A stretch of DNA of 64,000 bases, from positions 157,501-221,500 of the forward strand of contig CAUYUJ010004769.1 in assembly GCA_963575745.1 (NCBI GenBank), in the 5' to 3' direction. This DNA comes from Prorocentrum cordatum (lineage: Eukaryota; Sar; Dinophyceae; Prorocentrales; Prorocentraceae). The notes beneath the pieces are model-generated. The model saw only the letters and a program-made list of their open reading frames with translations, was not told where the DNA came from and did not search any database. The position numbers and the translations under genes are program-made. The stretch's first letter is position 1. Each line of letters opens with the position of its first letter. Of the stretch, positions 54,362 to 63,760 are shown piece after piece.

Positions 54362-54718
54362 GAGCTACGCTACGTACCACGATTTATCGCATTTCCCCCA
54401 TTCTTTTTGGACGGAAGTTACACTTACAAGAAACATGATCGTGACGTGTTCGTGAATGCAATCCACAAGCGCAAAACAGGTGGTCGGGACATGCACCACT
54501 GGGTTCCTGTCAAAGAGCTGCCAGACGCGTTCAACCTTGGAAACCTCACAGACAAGCTTGCCCCTCAGGTGAACCACGACTTCAGCAAACGCAAACTCAA
54601 CCATTTCCATCCCATTCTGGACACTACGAGCGCCGCAAAACATGACCTCATGATGTCCAACAAAACACATCCATGGATCAATTTGGCATTTTTGTCATCA
54701 TGCCAACTGTTTACCTAA
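54362..54718 (+). CDS. Protein-like ORF, unrecognised (part 1)
   Basis: Frame 2 reads FFLDGSYTYKKHDRDVFVNA, then HHWVPVKELPDAFNLGNLTD, then FSKRKLNHFHPILDTTSAAK and NKTHPWINLAF before a stop. Composition is balanced and unlike repeat translation. The product is not recognised. The next ORF overlaps its end in another frame, so both may be one gene with a frame break at about 54670. Its position beside the Helitron makes an accessory or captured gene fragment possible. Confidence 0.45.
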   Translation, partial: ELRYVPRFIAFPPFFLDGSYTYKKHDRDVFVNAIHKRKTGGRDMHHWVPVKELPDAFNLGNLTDKLAPQVNHDFSKRKLNHFHPILDTTSAAKHDLMMSNKTHPWINLAFLSSCQLFT

Positions 54719-55701
54719 ACGAAGGCCACTACTTGATCACCGCGCTGGCCGTGTATAGTTGGCTCGCTCATCAAAAGACGTCCCGGGCGCAGCTCCTGGG
54801 CGACGCCGCCGCCCGGGCGACACTCCAGAAACGACTTTTGGACCATCGCAACACCATGGCTACGGACGAAGAGTTGCCGGCTCTAATTTCGGTGGATTCC
54901 TGCGACGTCCGTCGCTTCTACGACGCACTGGTTATTTGCGAAGACCTGCATGGCCGACAACCAGATGCAGGATACCACATCCCGAGCTTCACAGAAGGCG
55001 ACGACAACTCCAATCTCGTGCCAAACGGATCCGGGACAAAGCCTCACAGAGTTGCTGTGCGCATGCACCACATTGCCGCTACCCTACGAGAACACAGCGC
55101 CCAGTTGAACAAGAGCCCCGTCCTGTTGGTTCAAATGACAAAAACACTCCTTGCCACACACGCGCATTGGCTGCCTTATCAGGCACAGCTGGTATACATG
55201 CGTTTCTTCCGGAGCTCATTCGGAGCGCGCAATTGGGGGCAATCGATCATATCAGACATTTCTTTCATTTAACATGTTGGCGATGGAGATTTGCCCTTCT
55301 TGCGGAAGTTGCGCCCAGAAGCTTTCTCGATTTACAACTCTTTGGCAGACAGGGGGCCCGTGGAGGCTGCCGGGGCTACCGTTGCCACGAACGTTTCTAA
55401 GGGCGAACGGGACCTCGGACGCACGTTGATCCAACTGTTGATTTCCAGGCAGGGAAGCACGTCGTTGCATTCAAAAGTGACAGAGCTCCTCGGCTTCAGC
55501 GCCATGGACTTTCACGAATCGCAATACACAGTTTGCGAAGTGCGCACCTTCGTTTATGGCACACGCCTGAGGAAAACAGAGACGACGGACTCCTGGCTAG
55601 AGAAGATGCGCGCGGCCCACCGGCGCTGGCATCGGGAGGTCCCCCTGCCGAACGTCTGGGGCGCGGTGGCAACCGGAGACCGCGAGCGGACCTGTGAGTA
55701 G
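54655..55701 (+). CDS. Protein-like ORF, unrecognised (part 2)
   Basis: Frame 1 reads IMPTVYLNEGHYLITALAVY, EELPALISVDSCDVRRFYDA, LVICEDLHGRQPDAGYHIPS and THAHWLPYQAQLVYMRFFRS. It meets one TAA at 55270-55272 and continues in the same frame for 143 codons (DLPFLRKLRPEAFSIYNSLA, ERDLGRTLIQLLISRQGSTS, YTVCEVRTFVYGTRLRKTET), ending TAG at 55699-55701. A single in-frame stop in about 340 codons suggests a recently inactivated gene or a sequencing error. I do not recognise the family. Confidence 0.5.
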
Positions 55702-55837
55702 AGCAATTCCTCCAACGCACCGACACAAAAAAAAACACCTTTTTTTATCTCCTCGCCCCCTGTGGAACCATGAGTTTCTGGGATCCATGAGTTCCCCCGC
55801 CGCTCCGTCACTCGTGTTCTCGAACGCCCCATGGGCC

Positions 55838-55876
55838 AAGATTTAAGGCGAAGCGGAGCGAGCCTTCAAAATCTTG

Positions 55877-55905
<29 letters not shown>
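55838..55905. repeat. Hairpin followed by a (TA)n tract
   Basis: CAAGATTTAAGGC and GCCTTCAAAATCTTG flank a 12-bp loop and can pair. A TA-dinucleotide run (55877-55903) and a GT run follow. It might be a decayed Helitron 3' hairpin, but no CTRR end was recognised. Confidence 0.4.
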
Positions 55906-55919
<14 letters not shown>

Positions 55920-56468
55920 ATGTCCGCATCCGCGCCCTCGCAGTCTGGATTCTGGGGTGCGATGCTGCGGATTCGCGGTCGCGCGGACACAGCCAGGGCG
56001 GGGCGTCCGCGGCAAAACGCGCTTCGCATCCGGGGCGTCCGCGGCCCAGGGGGTCGGCCCGCGAGGCCGCGGACGCGGATCTGCTGCTTCGTCGGGGCGA
56101 CCGAGATGGGTACAGAGAGAGTTTGGGCAAGGCGTCGCCAGACGCGCGGTCCGCTTGATCTGGGCGGGCTGCCCAACAGCGGCCGTCGTCGGCTTGGGGC
56201 AACACCCATTTTGTCCGTACGCAGGTCGTTCGGTAGCGAATCGCGGGAGCCTTGTGCACCCTCGCAATCTCGTTTGTAGCGTGCGTCCGCGTCGACTGTA
56301 GTGTCTGGTGGTCGATGGGAAGGACACTGCTGGCTTGCCGCCGAGCAGCGTCGAATGAGCGTCGGGCTAGCGTCGATTCGGGTCGGCTCGCGAAGAGCCA
56401 ACGAGATGGCAGGGAGCCTTCCAGGAGCTGCCGCCGAACTTTGGGCGCCCACCTCTGTCGCCCACGAG

Positions 56469-56632
56469 TCAGGAGGGGAAGATAACACACAGACGCAATT
56501 CATCGTCGACTCCCAGAAAAATAAGGGAAAATATGGGGAGTGGGGGGGAAGACGAAAACCCAGAAAACATGGGAATCTATAGGGAATCCAGTTTTTTGTG
56601 TGTATTGACTCGTGTGTCCCAGTTTTCCTTCA
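56469..56632 (+). mobile_element. R1 introner-like element, copy 5
   Basis: It runs from TCAGGAGGGGAAG to CCCAGTTTTCCTTCA, with the landmarks CAATTCATCGTCGACTCCC and GGAAAATATGGGGAGTGGGG. The right end plus flank reads TTTTCCTTCAACGCAG followed by G, a good polypyrimidine acceptor that opens directly into the proline-rich frame below. Flanks ACGAG/ACGCA match only in part. Confidence 0.7.
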
Positions 56633-56826
56633 ACGCAGGCCGCCGCGCTGCTCGGCCAGCTGCCCGCGCCCCGGCTGCCCGTGCTGCCCGTGCTGCCCAT
56701 GCGCGCGCCGGGCGCGGCCCCCGCCGTGCAGCGGCCGCCGGGCGTGCCGGGCGCGCCGCCGGTGCTGCAGCGGCCTCCGGGCGCGCCGGGGCGGCCCATG
56801 CTGCCCGTCCCGGGGGGGGCCCCCTC
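56633..56826 (+). CDS. Proline-rich exon candidate 1
   Basis: After the acceptor AG at 56637-56638 the frame reads AAALLGQLPAPRLPVLPVLP, then two similar units PAVQRPPGVPGAPPVLQRPP and GAPGRPMLPVPGGAP. Such Pro/Gly/Val/Leu repeats occur in many eukaryotic scaffold and RNA-binding proteins; no specific family is claimed. The exon end is not certain. Confidence 0.35.
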
Positions 56827-57424
56827 AGGAGTGGCCACATACGCACGAGCAGAGTCAAAGACCCCAATAGAAGGACGCGCGGCTTGGCTCAGGGTACCCT
56901 TTAAGCGTCCGTGCTCTTCCGTGCGCTTGCGTCCCGGAGGTTTTCGTCGTCCGCCGCCCCCAGAAATCCCAAAAATCCTTCAGGAAGGGCCACTCACACG
57001 AACCCAGAGATCCGACGCCGTGATTTTTGTCCATGCGCGGTCCCCGGAAGTCTTGGTCCATTCCCCAGGACCGGTTTTTCATCCTGAGTCGTTTTTTGAC
57101 GGCCCCGAGGACCGGCGAGGGCCCCAGGGGGCCGAACTTTGCGAGAAACCTCCGTCTTGATTTTTTCAATGCGCTGGATCTCTGGGAGTATGTGTCCCAG
57201 GCAGCGGAGACAAAAACATGGAGGAGGGTCTGGGCCGTGTTCGGCCCGTGGGGGCCCTGCCTGCGGGACCATCATTATACACAATTCGGGTTAGAGAGAG
57301 CCGGCCCTGCGGAAGGTGCCGGGACTTCTGGGGGCCGCGTAGGGTAAAAATCGGGGCATCCCATGTTTGGGGAGCGTGCATCAAACGAGGAAACACAGGC
57401 TTCCCAAACGGAGTCCGAACGAGG

Positions 57425-57490
57425 TCGGCCGATGCATCGACGAGGCGGCGCGATCCTCCGACCCCATCTACCCGGACCTCATCCAAGAGG
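57425..57490. repeat. R2 half copy
   Basis: GGCCGATGCATCGACGAGGC, then GCGCGATCCTCCGACCCCAT and CTACCCGGACCTCATCCAAG, matches the right half of R2. The left half is missing. Confidence 0.45.
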
Positions 57491-57507
57491 TCACAAAAAA
57501 TCACATG

Positions 57508-57612
57508 TGCCGATGCCGCTGCCTGTCCCTCGCCGCCACGGTAGGCTTCGTCCCGGAGTTCCGGTCAGAATGTGCCCCTGGAGAGGTCCAAGGAAGAGCG
57601 ATACATTCGGTC
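57508..57612 (+). repeat. R4 diverged copy
   Basis: GTGCCGATGCCGCTGCC corresponds to an R4 left arm; TTCCGGTCAGAATGTGCCCC, then TGGAGAGGTCCAAGG, corresponds to the core; GCGATACATTCGG to a decayed right arm. Confidence 0.45.
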
Positions 57613-57864
57613 CATACCCGGGCCTTCGTCCCTCGAGGCCGGCTTCGGGGGGCCGTTCTCGGGCCCAGGGGTCAGCAAGCAGGGATCCGAGGCGAAACGT
57701 TGCACCCGGAGGAGGCGTCGGGAGATGTCTTGGGCCGCGGGCAGGGGCGTGTGTGTGGACCTGCGTGGCCAGGGCCGTGAGATCTCCCACGTCTCGCGGC
57801 CCCCCTGCTCGTGTGTTGCCTGCGCGCGCCCTGGCTGCCCCCCTCCCTCGGGCGAAGGGAACTA

Positions 57865-57997
57865 TGCACATGCACCGATCCTGGCAAGGCCTATCCTTGA
57901 CCCAGGATCGGTGCACACACCTTCCTGGCCAAGGTAGGAGGGCGTATGCACCGATCCCGGGCTCAGGATGGGCCTGGCCAGAATCGGTGTATGTGCA
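57865..57997. repeat. Foldback element with four alternating GCACCGATCC motifs
   Basis: The ends TGCACATGCACCGATCCTGG and CCAGAATCGGTGTATGTGCA are inverted repeats. Two further copies inside (CCCAGGATCGGTGCACAC, GTATGCACCGATCCCGG) alternate in direction, so nested hairpins are possible. Non-coding. Confidence 0.6.
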
Positions 57998-59099
57998 TGG
58001 TTCTCTTTCCTCTACCCCCGCCCGCGCACATGTCTCGGGCGATGATGGCAGGGCCGCCCACGGGCCGATTCGAGGCGACCCGATTCGCCAGTCAGGGCCG
58101 CGAGATCGAGTCGATTCGATTCGATTCGTCTCGATGCGCCGGCCCGGGGCCAGCCAGAGCCAGGCGCCGCGATCCGGTCTCGATCCGATGCGGGGCGATC
58201 CGCTGGCGGTGCGACCCGTTTCCGAGTTGGTTCGATGCAGCGGTTCGATCCAGCGCGGGCTTGCACGGTGCGTTGCGTTTCTCTCCCGTGGGGCCCCCGG
58301 CAGAGGGCGCTCTCACACGCCGGCTGCCCCCTCGCGCAGAGAGGCCGCGGCTGCCCGAGGCGCGGCCCTGTCGTTTGTTCTCCTGGCGCCAACATCGCAG
58401 AGCGGATTCCGCTCGGAAAACACAGCAGGGCTCGTTTGGATTCCTCCGATTCGAGATTTGATTCTGGAGTCCGAGTCCTATTCGATGCGACTTCGGATTG
58501 CGAGTTGGGATCCGATTTCTCATTGGAGGCCTACCAGCCTGCCGATTTCTGCCGATTCGACTTTTCCCGACTTGGCTGCCGATTTCCGCCGATCCGATTC
58601 ATGTCGATCGCCGCTCCGACTTGTCGATTCGATTCTGGGTTCTCCTGACAATGGGATAGGCCCTCACTGTCCTGGAGGATTTCGCTCTGGACTTCGGGGT
58701 GATTTTCGCGCGTTTCTGTTGGCTGGGAATGAGGACTACAAAACAATCCACGTGAAATGCCCTTAAGTTTTCGCTCGCCGTCGTTTTCGGGATTGTGCAT
58801 CGACAGAAATCCACGCGAAAGTCCGCTGCAGCACGTCTGCAAGGTCGGTGCAGTGATCTGTTCCGCTGGAGCGTCGCGCCGCCGCCTGAGCCCCTGGCGC
58901 CGCCCGCGGGCGCTCTTCGGGAAGGGGGGTGTGGGGAGTCGGAGGGTTGCTCGGCGTCCCTCAGCGGTCGAGGACCGGTATCGAGTGAATTGCCCCGCCA
59001 TCGGGGACGCCTCCCCCGGGGCGGCTGGAAGGCTTTTTCGCCCAGTGCCAGGGCCTGGGACCATCACAGGTCGGCCAGGTCCGACTCGGGGGCCCCCAA

Positions 59100-59300
59100 G
59101 CGGTGTGGTGACCACACCGTGTGGTGAGTCGGTGGGTATTCGGGGTCACCGCATGGTTTTGGGACTCGGGTCGTTCTCCGAGGACGTCTCGGGCGACAGG
59201 GGCCTCCGGGGTCCTAAGACCGTGCGTTGACGGACCGTGCGGTGAGGTCTCTTGCGGTTCCGAGGTCACCGCACGGTCTGTCACCGCACCGTTCCAGGAC
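59100..59300. repeat. CACCGCACGGT inverted motif cluster
   Basis: GTGTGGTGACCACACCGTGT is nearly palindromic. GGTCACCGCACGGTCTGTCA and related words recur nearby and at 62905-62940 (GAGGTCACCGCACGGTCTGT). Confidence 0.45.
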
Positions 59301-59454
59301 TCGAAACCGACGACGAACGAATGCCGCAGAAGGATGGGGTCAAGGGCTCTTGTCGTGAGTTTCTGGGATGTTGCGCCCGTGTTGGCAACTTCGGATCTCA
59401 GGCCCGTGTGGCCGCCCACGGGCGTGCTCGAGCGTCTCTCCGCTCGTGTGGCTC

Positions 59455-59530
59455 TCTGGCCCCCCCCGGCGTCCTCACCGCGCCGGTGCCCACGATGCTG
59501 GGGGCGCCGGGCTTCTCGAAGGCGAAGGTC
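59455..59530 (+). CDS. Proline-rich exon candidate 2
   Basis: The frame reads SLAPPGVLTAPVPTMLGAPG, then FSKAK, followed by GTCGGTATCG, a possible donor. Composition resembles candidates 1 and 3, suggesting exons of one gene. No other support. Confidence 0.25.
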
Positions 59531-59654
59531 GGTATCGTTCAACCGATCCCCATCCCCATCCCCTTCGAGGCCCCCACCAGATTACCGCCGCAGTTGGGGA
59601 TGCATCCCGTCGGAACCCGAAGGGCATGGCCTGGATCCCCATCGAGGGGGGTAG

Positions 59655-59790
59655 GAGGAAGGGAAGCAGGAGGAGTAGGAAGAGGAGGAGGAGGAGGAGG
59701 AGGAGGAGGAGGAGGAGGAGGAGGAGGAGGAGGAGGAGGAGGAGGAGGAGGAGGAGGGGGAGGGGGAGGAGGGGGAGGAGGGGGAGAAGG
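59655..59790 (+). repeat. (GGA)n microsatellite
   Basis: GGA triplets ending in GGGGGA steps. Confidence 0.9.
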
Positions 59791-59849
59791 AAGTCGGCCA
59801 GTGGGGCCTAGGCCACGCCGCAGGGGAGTGGGGATCGGTGGCGCGGTGC

Positions 59850-59999
59850 GCAGAAGGGCAGCACGGCGAGGGGCGCGCCACCGATGCTGGCGCCCCAGCT
59901 GCTGCAGGGCCCGCTGGTGGTGAGGCCTCCTGTGATGGGCGCGCCGGGCAATCCTCGGAGGGGGAGCCCGTCGGGGCAGCGGCGCCCCCCCTCGGGGGA
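59850..59999 (+). CDS. Proline-rich exon candidate 3
   Basis: The frame reads GAPPMLAPQLLQGPLVVRPP, then VMGAPGNPRRGSPSGQRRPP, and reaches the start of the R4 element at 60003. Position next to a small TIR element is what an introner model predicts. Confidence 0.3.
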
Positions 60000-60002
60000 C
60001 AA

Positions 60003-60150
60003 AAAGATACGGATACGTGTTGTCCCCCTTCGTTTTCGGCCTTTCCTGGTCCTCCTGGGGAATCCTCGTTGTCACCGCTGGATTCGCCTCGAAATTCTGG
60101 TCAGAACGCACCCCAAGAGAGGTCCGGGGACAACACGTATCCGTATCTTT
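60003..60150. mobile_element. R4 TIR element with exact 25-bp inverted repeats
   Basis: Bases 60003-60027 (AAAGATACGGATACGTGTTG, then TCCCC) are the exact reverse complement of 60126-60150. The 98-bp interior holds the R4 core GGATTCGCCTCGAAATTCTG. Perfect ends suggest recent insertion or maintenance. Confidence 0.8.
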
Positions 60151-60206
60151 CCGCCCCCCAACCCCCTGCTGGCGTTCGTCGGCGGTATAGCGCTGGGGTT
60201 AATCAA

Positions 60207-60359
60207 GTCGGGCGTGTCCCTCTGTAGGAGGAATGTTCAAACATAGTTTTTCAGAAAAGGTGGGGGCGATTTTTTTGACAATTCCTGATTCTTCTTGGGC
60301 AGTGTTCGACTACCTTTATGTTTTCTTCTTGAGCCCGCCAGTAGGAGGACATGCCCGAC
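60207..60359. mobile_element. R5 TIR element, copy 3
   Basis: The left end GTCGGGCGTGTCCCTCTGTA opposes the right end CCAGTAGGAGGACATGCCCGAC. It lies 56 bp after the R4 element. Confidence 0.6.
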
Positions 60360-61385
60360 CTAATGCTGGGGGGGGGATAAAATGGGCTCCAGGGGGAATG
60401 GTTCGGGTAGCAGATCATGGGAGCCTTGCATGCCCTCGTGAGTCAACCTTGGAAGTGCACTGCCGTGCGCTAGCGCCTGGTGCTCGATGAGAGAGCGCCG
60501 AATCAGCGTCGATGTAGCGTCGAGTAGTGTCGGCTAGCGTCGATTCGCAATAGCCAGCAATATGGGATGGGAGGCTCCCGTGAGTTGCCACCGCACAGTG
60601 GCATGACCTCTTATCGCCCATCCATCGCCGACAGGGGCCCGATAGCCCACCCCCGCTCAGGAGCGTGCGGATGCGCTACCGAGACCTTGTCGCTGGATCG
60701 CCAGTCTGTCGGCGATGTACCGCCGATTCTGGCTCGATGCCCCCCCCCCTGAGCCGGCCCCCCCCCCTTCATGTAAGGTTGCTCGTCAGCTTGTCATCTT
60801 CTCCGGGCCTCCAGAGGGGGCATCTCCTCTCGTCGCCGCGCCTTCGGGCTCGCCCCGGAGACTTGGCCAGGATGGATTCCAGGAGGGGCCCCGGGACCAG
60901 TTTTGCTCGGATCTGGGGCGGCGCCCGCAAGTGAGCGACGAAAGGAAACGAGGTCGTCTGCGCCGACATGCGTGAACTGCCCGCGTAAGGTCGCGCGTAA
61001 GCCCCTCCTTATCCAGGGTAGCGTGCCGCGCGGGCGGCCCGCGTAAGCCACCGCGTAAGGCCGCTATGCCATCTCGCGTAATACCCACTTTTGATCGTCG
61101 CTCAAGTGGGTACGATCGAAATGGGTACGGAAAGGATGGGTACGAAGACCAACAACAGCTCATGCTCGTATTGAAGAGGACACGCTGTCCGCGCCGCCGC
61201 GGGCGCTGTTCATTCAAGGCAGAAGGCTGCCTGTCCAACAACGGAAGCTGCTGGTTATAGACTACATTTGTTGCTGGGCATCATACCCATTTTGCGTCGC
61301 CATGTCGGGCGTATAGAGCAAGGGAGTGGTGTGGCGGGTGGGGGGGAACTTCTCAGAAGGCGGTGGGTTCCTCTTGACGATCGTC
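60360..61385. other. Stretch without supported genes
   Basis: No convincing ORF. CGCGTAAG words recur at 60980-61080 (GCCCGCGTAAG, GGTCGCGCGTAAGCC), and GTACGATCG/GGGTACG words recur at 61085-61145. Confidence 0.35.
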
Positions 61386-61520
61386 GGCTTCGTAGGATAA
61401 GCCTCCTCTGGGTACAACCTCGGGCGGAGCTAAGAGGTGAAGCGTGCTTCAGTAACGAAGCTTCTGCCGATCCAGTGCTTCGCTTGAATCTGGACCCCTC
61501 GAGCTGGAAAGGAAAAAGGA
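61386..61520 (+). repeat. R8 dispersed repeat, copy 2
   Basis: Collinear with 2781-2914: GGCTTCGTAGG, AGCCTCCTCTGGGTACAAC, CTTCGCTTGAATCTGGACCC, CTCGAGCTGGAAAGG. Confidence 0.6.
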
Positions 61521-61534
61521 GTCCTGTTTGGGCG

Positions 61535-61671
61535 GGCCCCGGGGGCTTCTCCGCTGCCGGGCAGGCGCCCGAGGAGCCGCCGCGCATGCCGTCTTGTGAA
61601 GCCCCCGCCGCCTTCTTCACAGGGCCGCCCCCGTCGCGCCGCCGCCGAGGCTTCCACCACGGGATCGACTA
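61535..61671 (+). CDS. Proline-rich exon candidate 4
   Basis: Directly after the R8 repeat a frame reads GPGGFSAAGQAPEEPPRMPS, then CEAPAAFFTGPPPSRRRRGF, ending at a TAG at 61670-61672. It may be a terminal exon or a chance frame. Confidence 0.25.
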
Positions 61672-62009
61672 GACTACAGAGCTGACGTACCCCAAAAAAA
61701 TGGATGCTCCGTCGAGTCCATGACACTCGCATTTTGCTCCGTGCATGTGCACGCCACGCATCCTAGCTGAGTCGCCCAGTTCGCGTCCCGGACTTTGCTC
61801 TCGCCGCCTGACCGTCGCCTCGCGGCCGCGACCGAAAAAGAGTCGATGACAAACAATTGCTCGTGCTGTTCCCTGCATGCACGGCGCATTCTACATACCT
61901 TTCGTAGCCTCGACGGAGCATCCATTCGTGGAGCACTGCAGTGCTGCAGTCGATCCCCTGCTCGAGGGTTTGGGTCGGGCGGGGGGGCGGCCGTCGCCTC
62001 CGCACTGGC

Positions 62010-62100
62010 CCTCCTCCGACGTCCGGCGCTGCCACACATGGTCGTGCCGCCCGGCGGCTCCGCGGTGCCGCGGCTGCCGGCGCCAGGCCTGCTGGGGAAG
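62010..62100 (+). CDS. Proline-rich exon candidate 5
   Basis: The frame reads ALPHMVVPPGGSAVPRLPAP, then GLLGKA. Composition is like candidates 1-3. Confidence 0.2.
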
Positions 62101-62380
62101 GCGGCTCGGGTCGGACGAACGGGGGGCCTTGAGACGGGAGCGTGTTTCCGTATTGCTTGGGGCAGAATGGGCATTATAGCTCTCCCCCTCCCCCCTCCCT
62201 ACAGCGTAACGCCCTTCCCCCCCCCCCCAGCGCGCTCGTTGCATTGCCGCCGTGCGCATCGGGCACACGGCGGGGGGGGGCGTCACATTATGCCCTCCCC
62301 CCGGGCCCCATCCCCCCCCTAGAGTGCCGTTGATCGCGAAAGGAAAGAACCGCACGCGCTCCGGGGATCAGTGCAAACTG

Positions 62381-62545
62381 GGGCCAGCCAGAGCGCCAGA
62401 TCTTGCAGGATCCTGCAGAGCCAGGGGTGCGCTGACCCAGGCGCGCAGGATCCTGCAGGGTCCTGCAGGATCGTGCAGGATGCTGCAACGCTTCACTGGC
62501 CGCGGTCTGCATTGACCCCGGTCAGTGCGTCCCCGAGCGAAGCGG
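62381..62545 (+). repeat. R7 dispersed repeat, copy 2
   Basis: GCCAGCCAGAGCGCCAGATC, then nested CCTGCAGGATCCTGCAG steps and TTGACCCCGGTCAG, match 271-476. Confidence 0.5.
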
Positions 62546-62621
62546 GGAAAGTCTCCGGCGACATTTGTGAATCAATCCGGGTTTTTGTTGCGCGATTTCG
62601 TTATGTGGGTTGGTCAGTGGG

Positions 62622-62810
62622 TACACGCTGGTCGCTGAAAGTAGGTATTTCTGGACTCCCAGATCCCAGTCTATTTCAAGCGCTTTCCTACTCCAAGAAT
62701 CGAAGCGCTTCTGCCGTGTTTTGCTATTCCCTGGGGGGGCCTGGACCCAATCAAGTTAATCCGCCTTCCTACTTCATGTTTTTACCCTCCCGACCGACGT
62801 GTATTCGGGG
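62622..62810 (+). repeat. R9 repeat, copy 1
   Basis: It runs from TACACGCTGGTCGCTGAAAG to CGACCGACGTGTATTCGGG and matches 63569-63760 throughout, including TATTCCCTGGGGGGGCCTGG and CCGCCTTCCTACTTCAT. Confidence 0.7.
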
Positions 62811-62955
62811 TGGCCGATCACCGATAGTGTCCCGGCGGCGGGGGCCTCCGAGGTCCCAGGTGCCAGTTCTTGTGGGGTGACGGATCGTGCAGTGAGGTCT
62901 CCAGGGACGTCGAGGTCACCGCACGGTCTGTCACCGCAGCTTCTCTCAGAGGAGG

Positions 62956-63110
62956 CAAAGGTACCCATACCGCTACCCTCCGCCCGCTTTCCCCTTTTTG
63001 GGCCTCCTTGGCATTCCTCGTCGCCACCGCTGGATTCGCCTCGAAATCCTAGTCAGAACGCACACCGGGAGAGGTCCAGGGAGTTCGGTATCGGTACCTT
63101 TTGGTCTCCC
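62956..63110. mobile_element. R4 TIR element, copy 3
   Basis: The left arm CAAAGGTACCCATACCG opposes the right arm CGGTATCGGTACCTTTTG. The core GGATTCGCCTCGAAATCCTA, then GTCAGAACGCAC, is as in the other copies. Confidence 0.65.
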
Positions 63111-63149
63111 CATTCTCGACCCCCCCGAGAAACGGGGGGGGGGATACGA

Positions 63150-63195
63150 GATATGTTGCATTCAGCTGGTTTCGGCCCCGCCGCCTGGCGCTTTC
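63150..63195 (+). repeat. R11 repeat (three copies to the window end)
   Basis: GTTGCATTCAGCTGGTTTCG, then GCCCCGCCGCCTGGCGC. The other copies are at 63398-63436 and 63868-63912. Confidence 0.6.
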
Positions 63196-63219
63196 CTAGT
63201 TGCAGTCGGCCCGCACAGT

Positions 63220-63376
63220 AAGGATGGGCAACCTTCCCAAGAGTAAGTACCAAGTATCCTTGCATCCTTGCCTCCTCGGTCCATCCTTGGCCACTTTCGT
63301 TGGCCGCGCCCCGCCCGAGAAAACTTCGAAATGGGCGTCCAAGGCCCCCACTTGCACCCTTTTTGCGCATCCTTAT
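63220..63376 (+). repeat. R10 dispersed repeat, copy 3
   Basis: It starts AAGGATGGGCAACCTTCCCA and ends TTTTTGCGCATCCTTATGA. The ends AAGGATG and CATCCTT are inverted, suggesting TIRs. The interior has CCATCCTTGGCCACTTTCGT and TGGCCGCGCCCCGCCCG, as in 26602-26742. Confidence 0.6.
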
Positions 63377-63568
63377 GATACAGGCCGACTGTACGAAGTC
63401 TGTTGCATTCAGTTGGTTTCGGCCCCACCGCCTGGCGCGTTCCTGATATCACACTGGCGCCTCATGGGGGAGCGTCAGGGAGCGGGGACTGCCCCAGGGG
63501 AGACGCACCCACCCCCAATCGCCTACTCATCGCCAGTAAGTGCCGCGCCCAGGAGCGTGCGGATTCGC

Positions 63569-63760
63569 TACACGCCGGTCGTTGAAAGTAGGTATTGTTG
63601 GATTCCCAGATCCCAATCTACTTCAAGCGCCTTCCTACTTCAAGAATCGGCACGCTTTTGCTGCGTTTTGTTATTCCCTGGGGGGGCCTGGACCCAATCT
63701 ACTTGATCCGCCTTCCTACTTCATATTTCTACCTACTTCTTCCGACCGACGTGTATTAGG
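63569..63760 (+). repeat. R9 repeat, copy 2
   Basis: Direct repeat of 62622-62810 with substitutions and a few small indels. The remainder to 64000 has the third R11 copy and no gene. Confidence 0.7.

Noticed and set aside
55800-55905. Helitron 3' terminus
   Set aside because: A hairpin is present but no CTRR end at the usual short distance was found, and a TA microsatellite follows directly.
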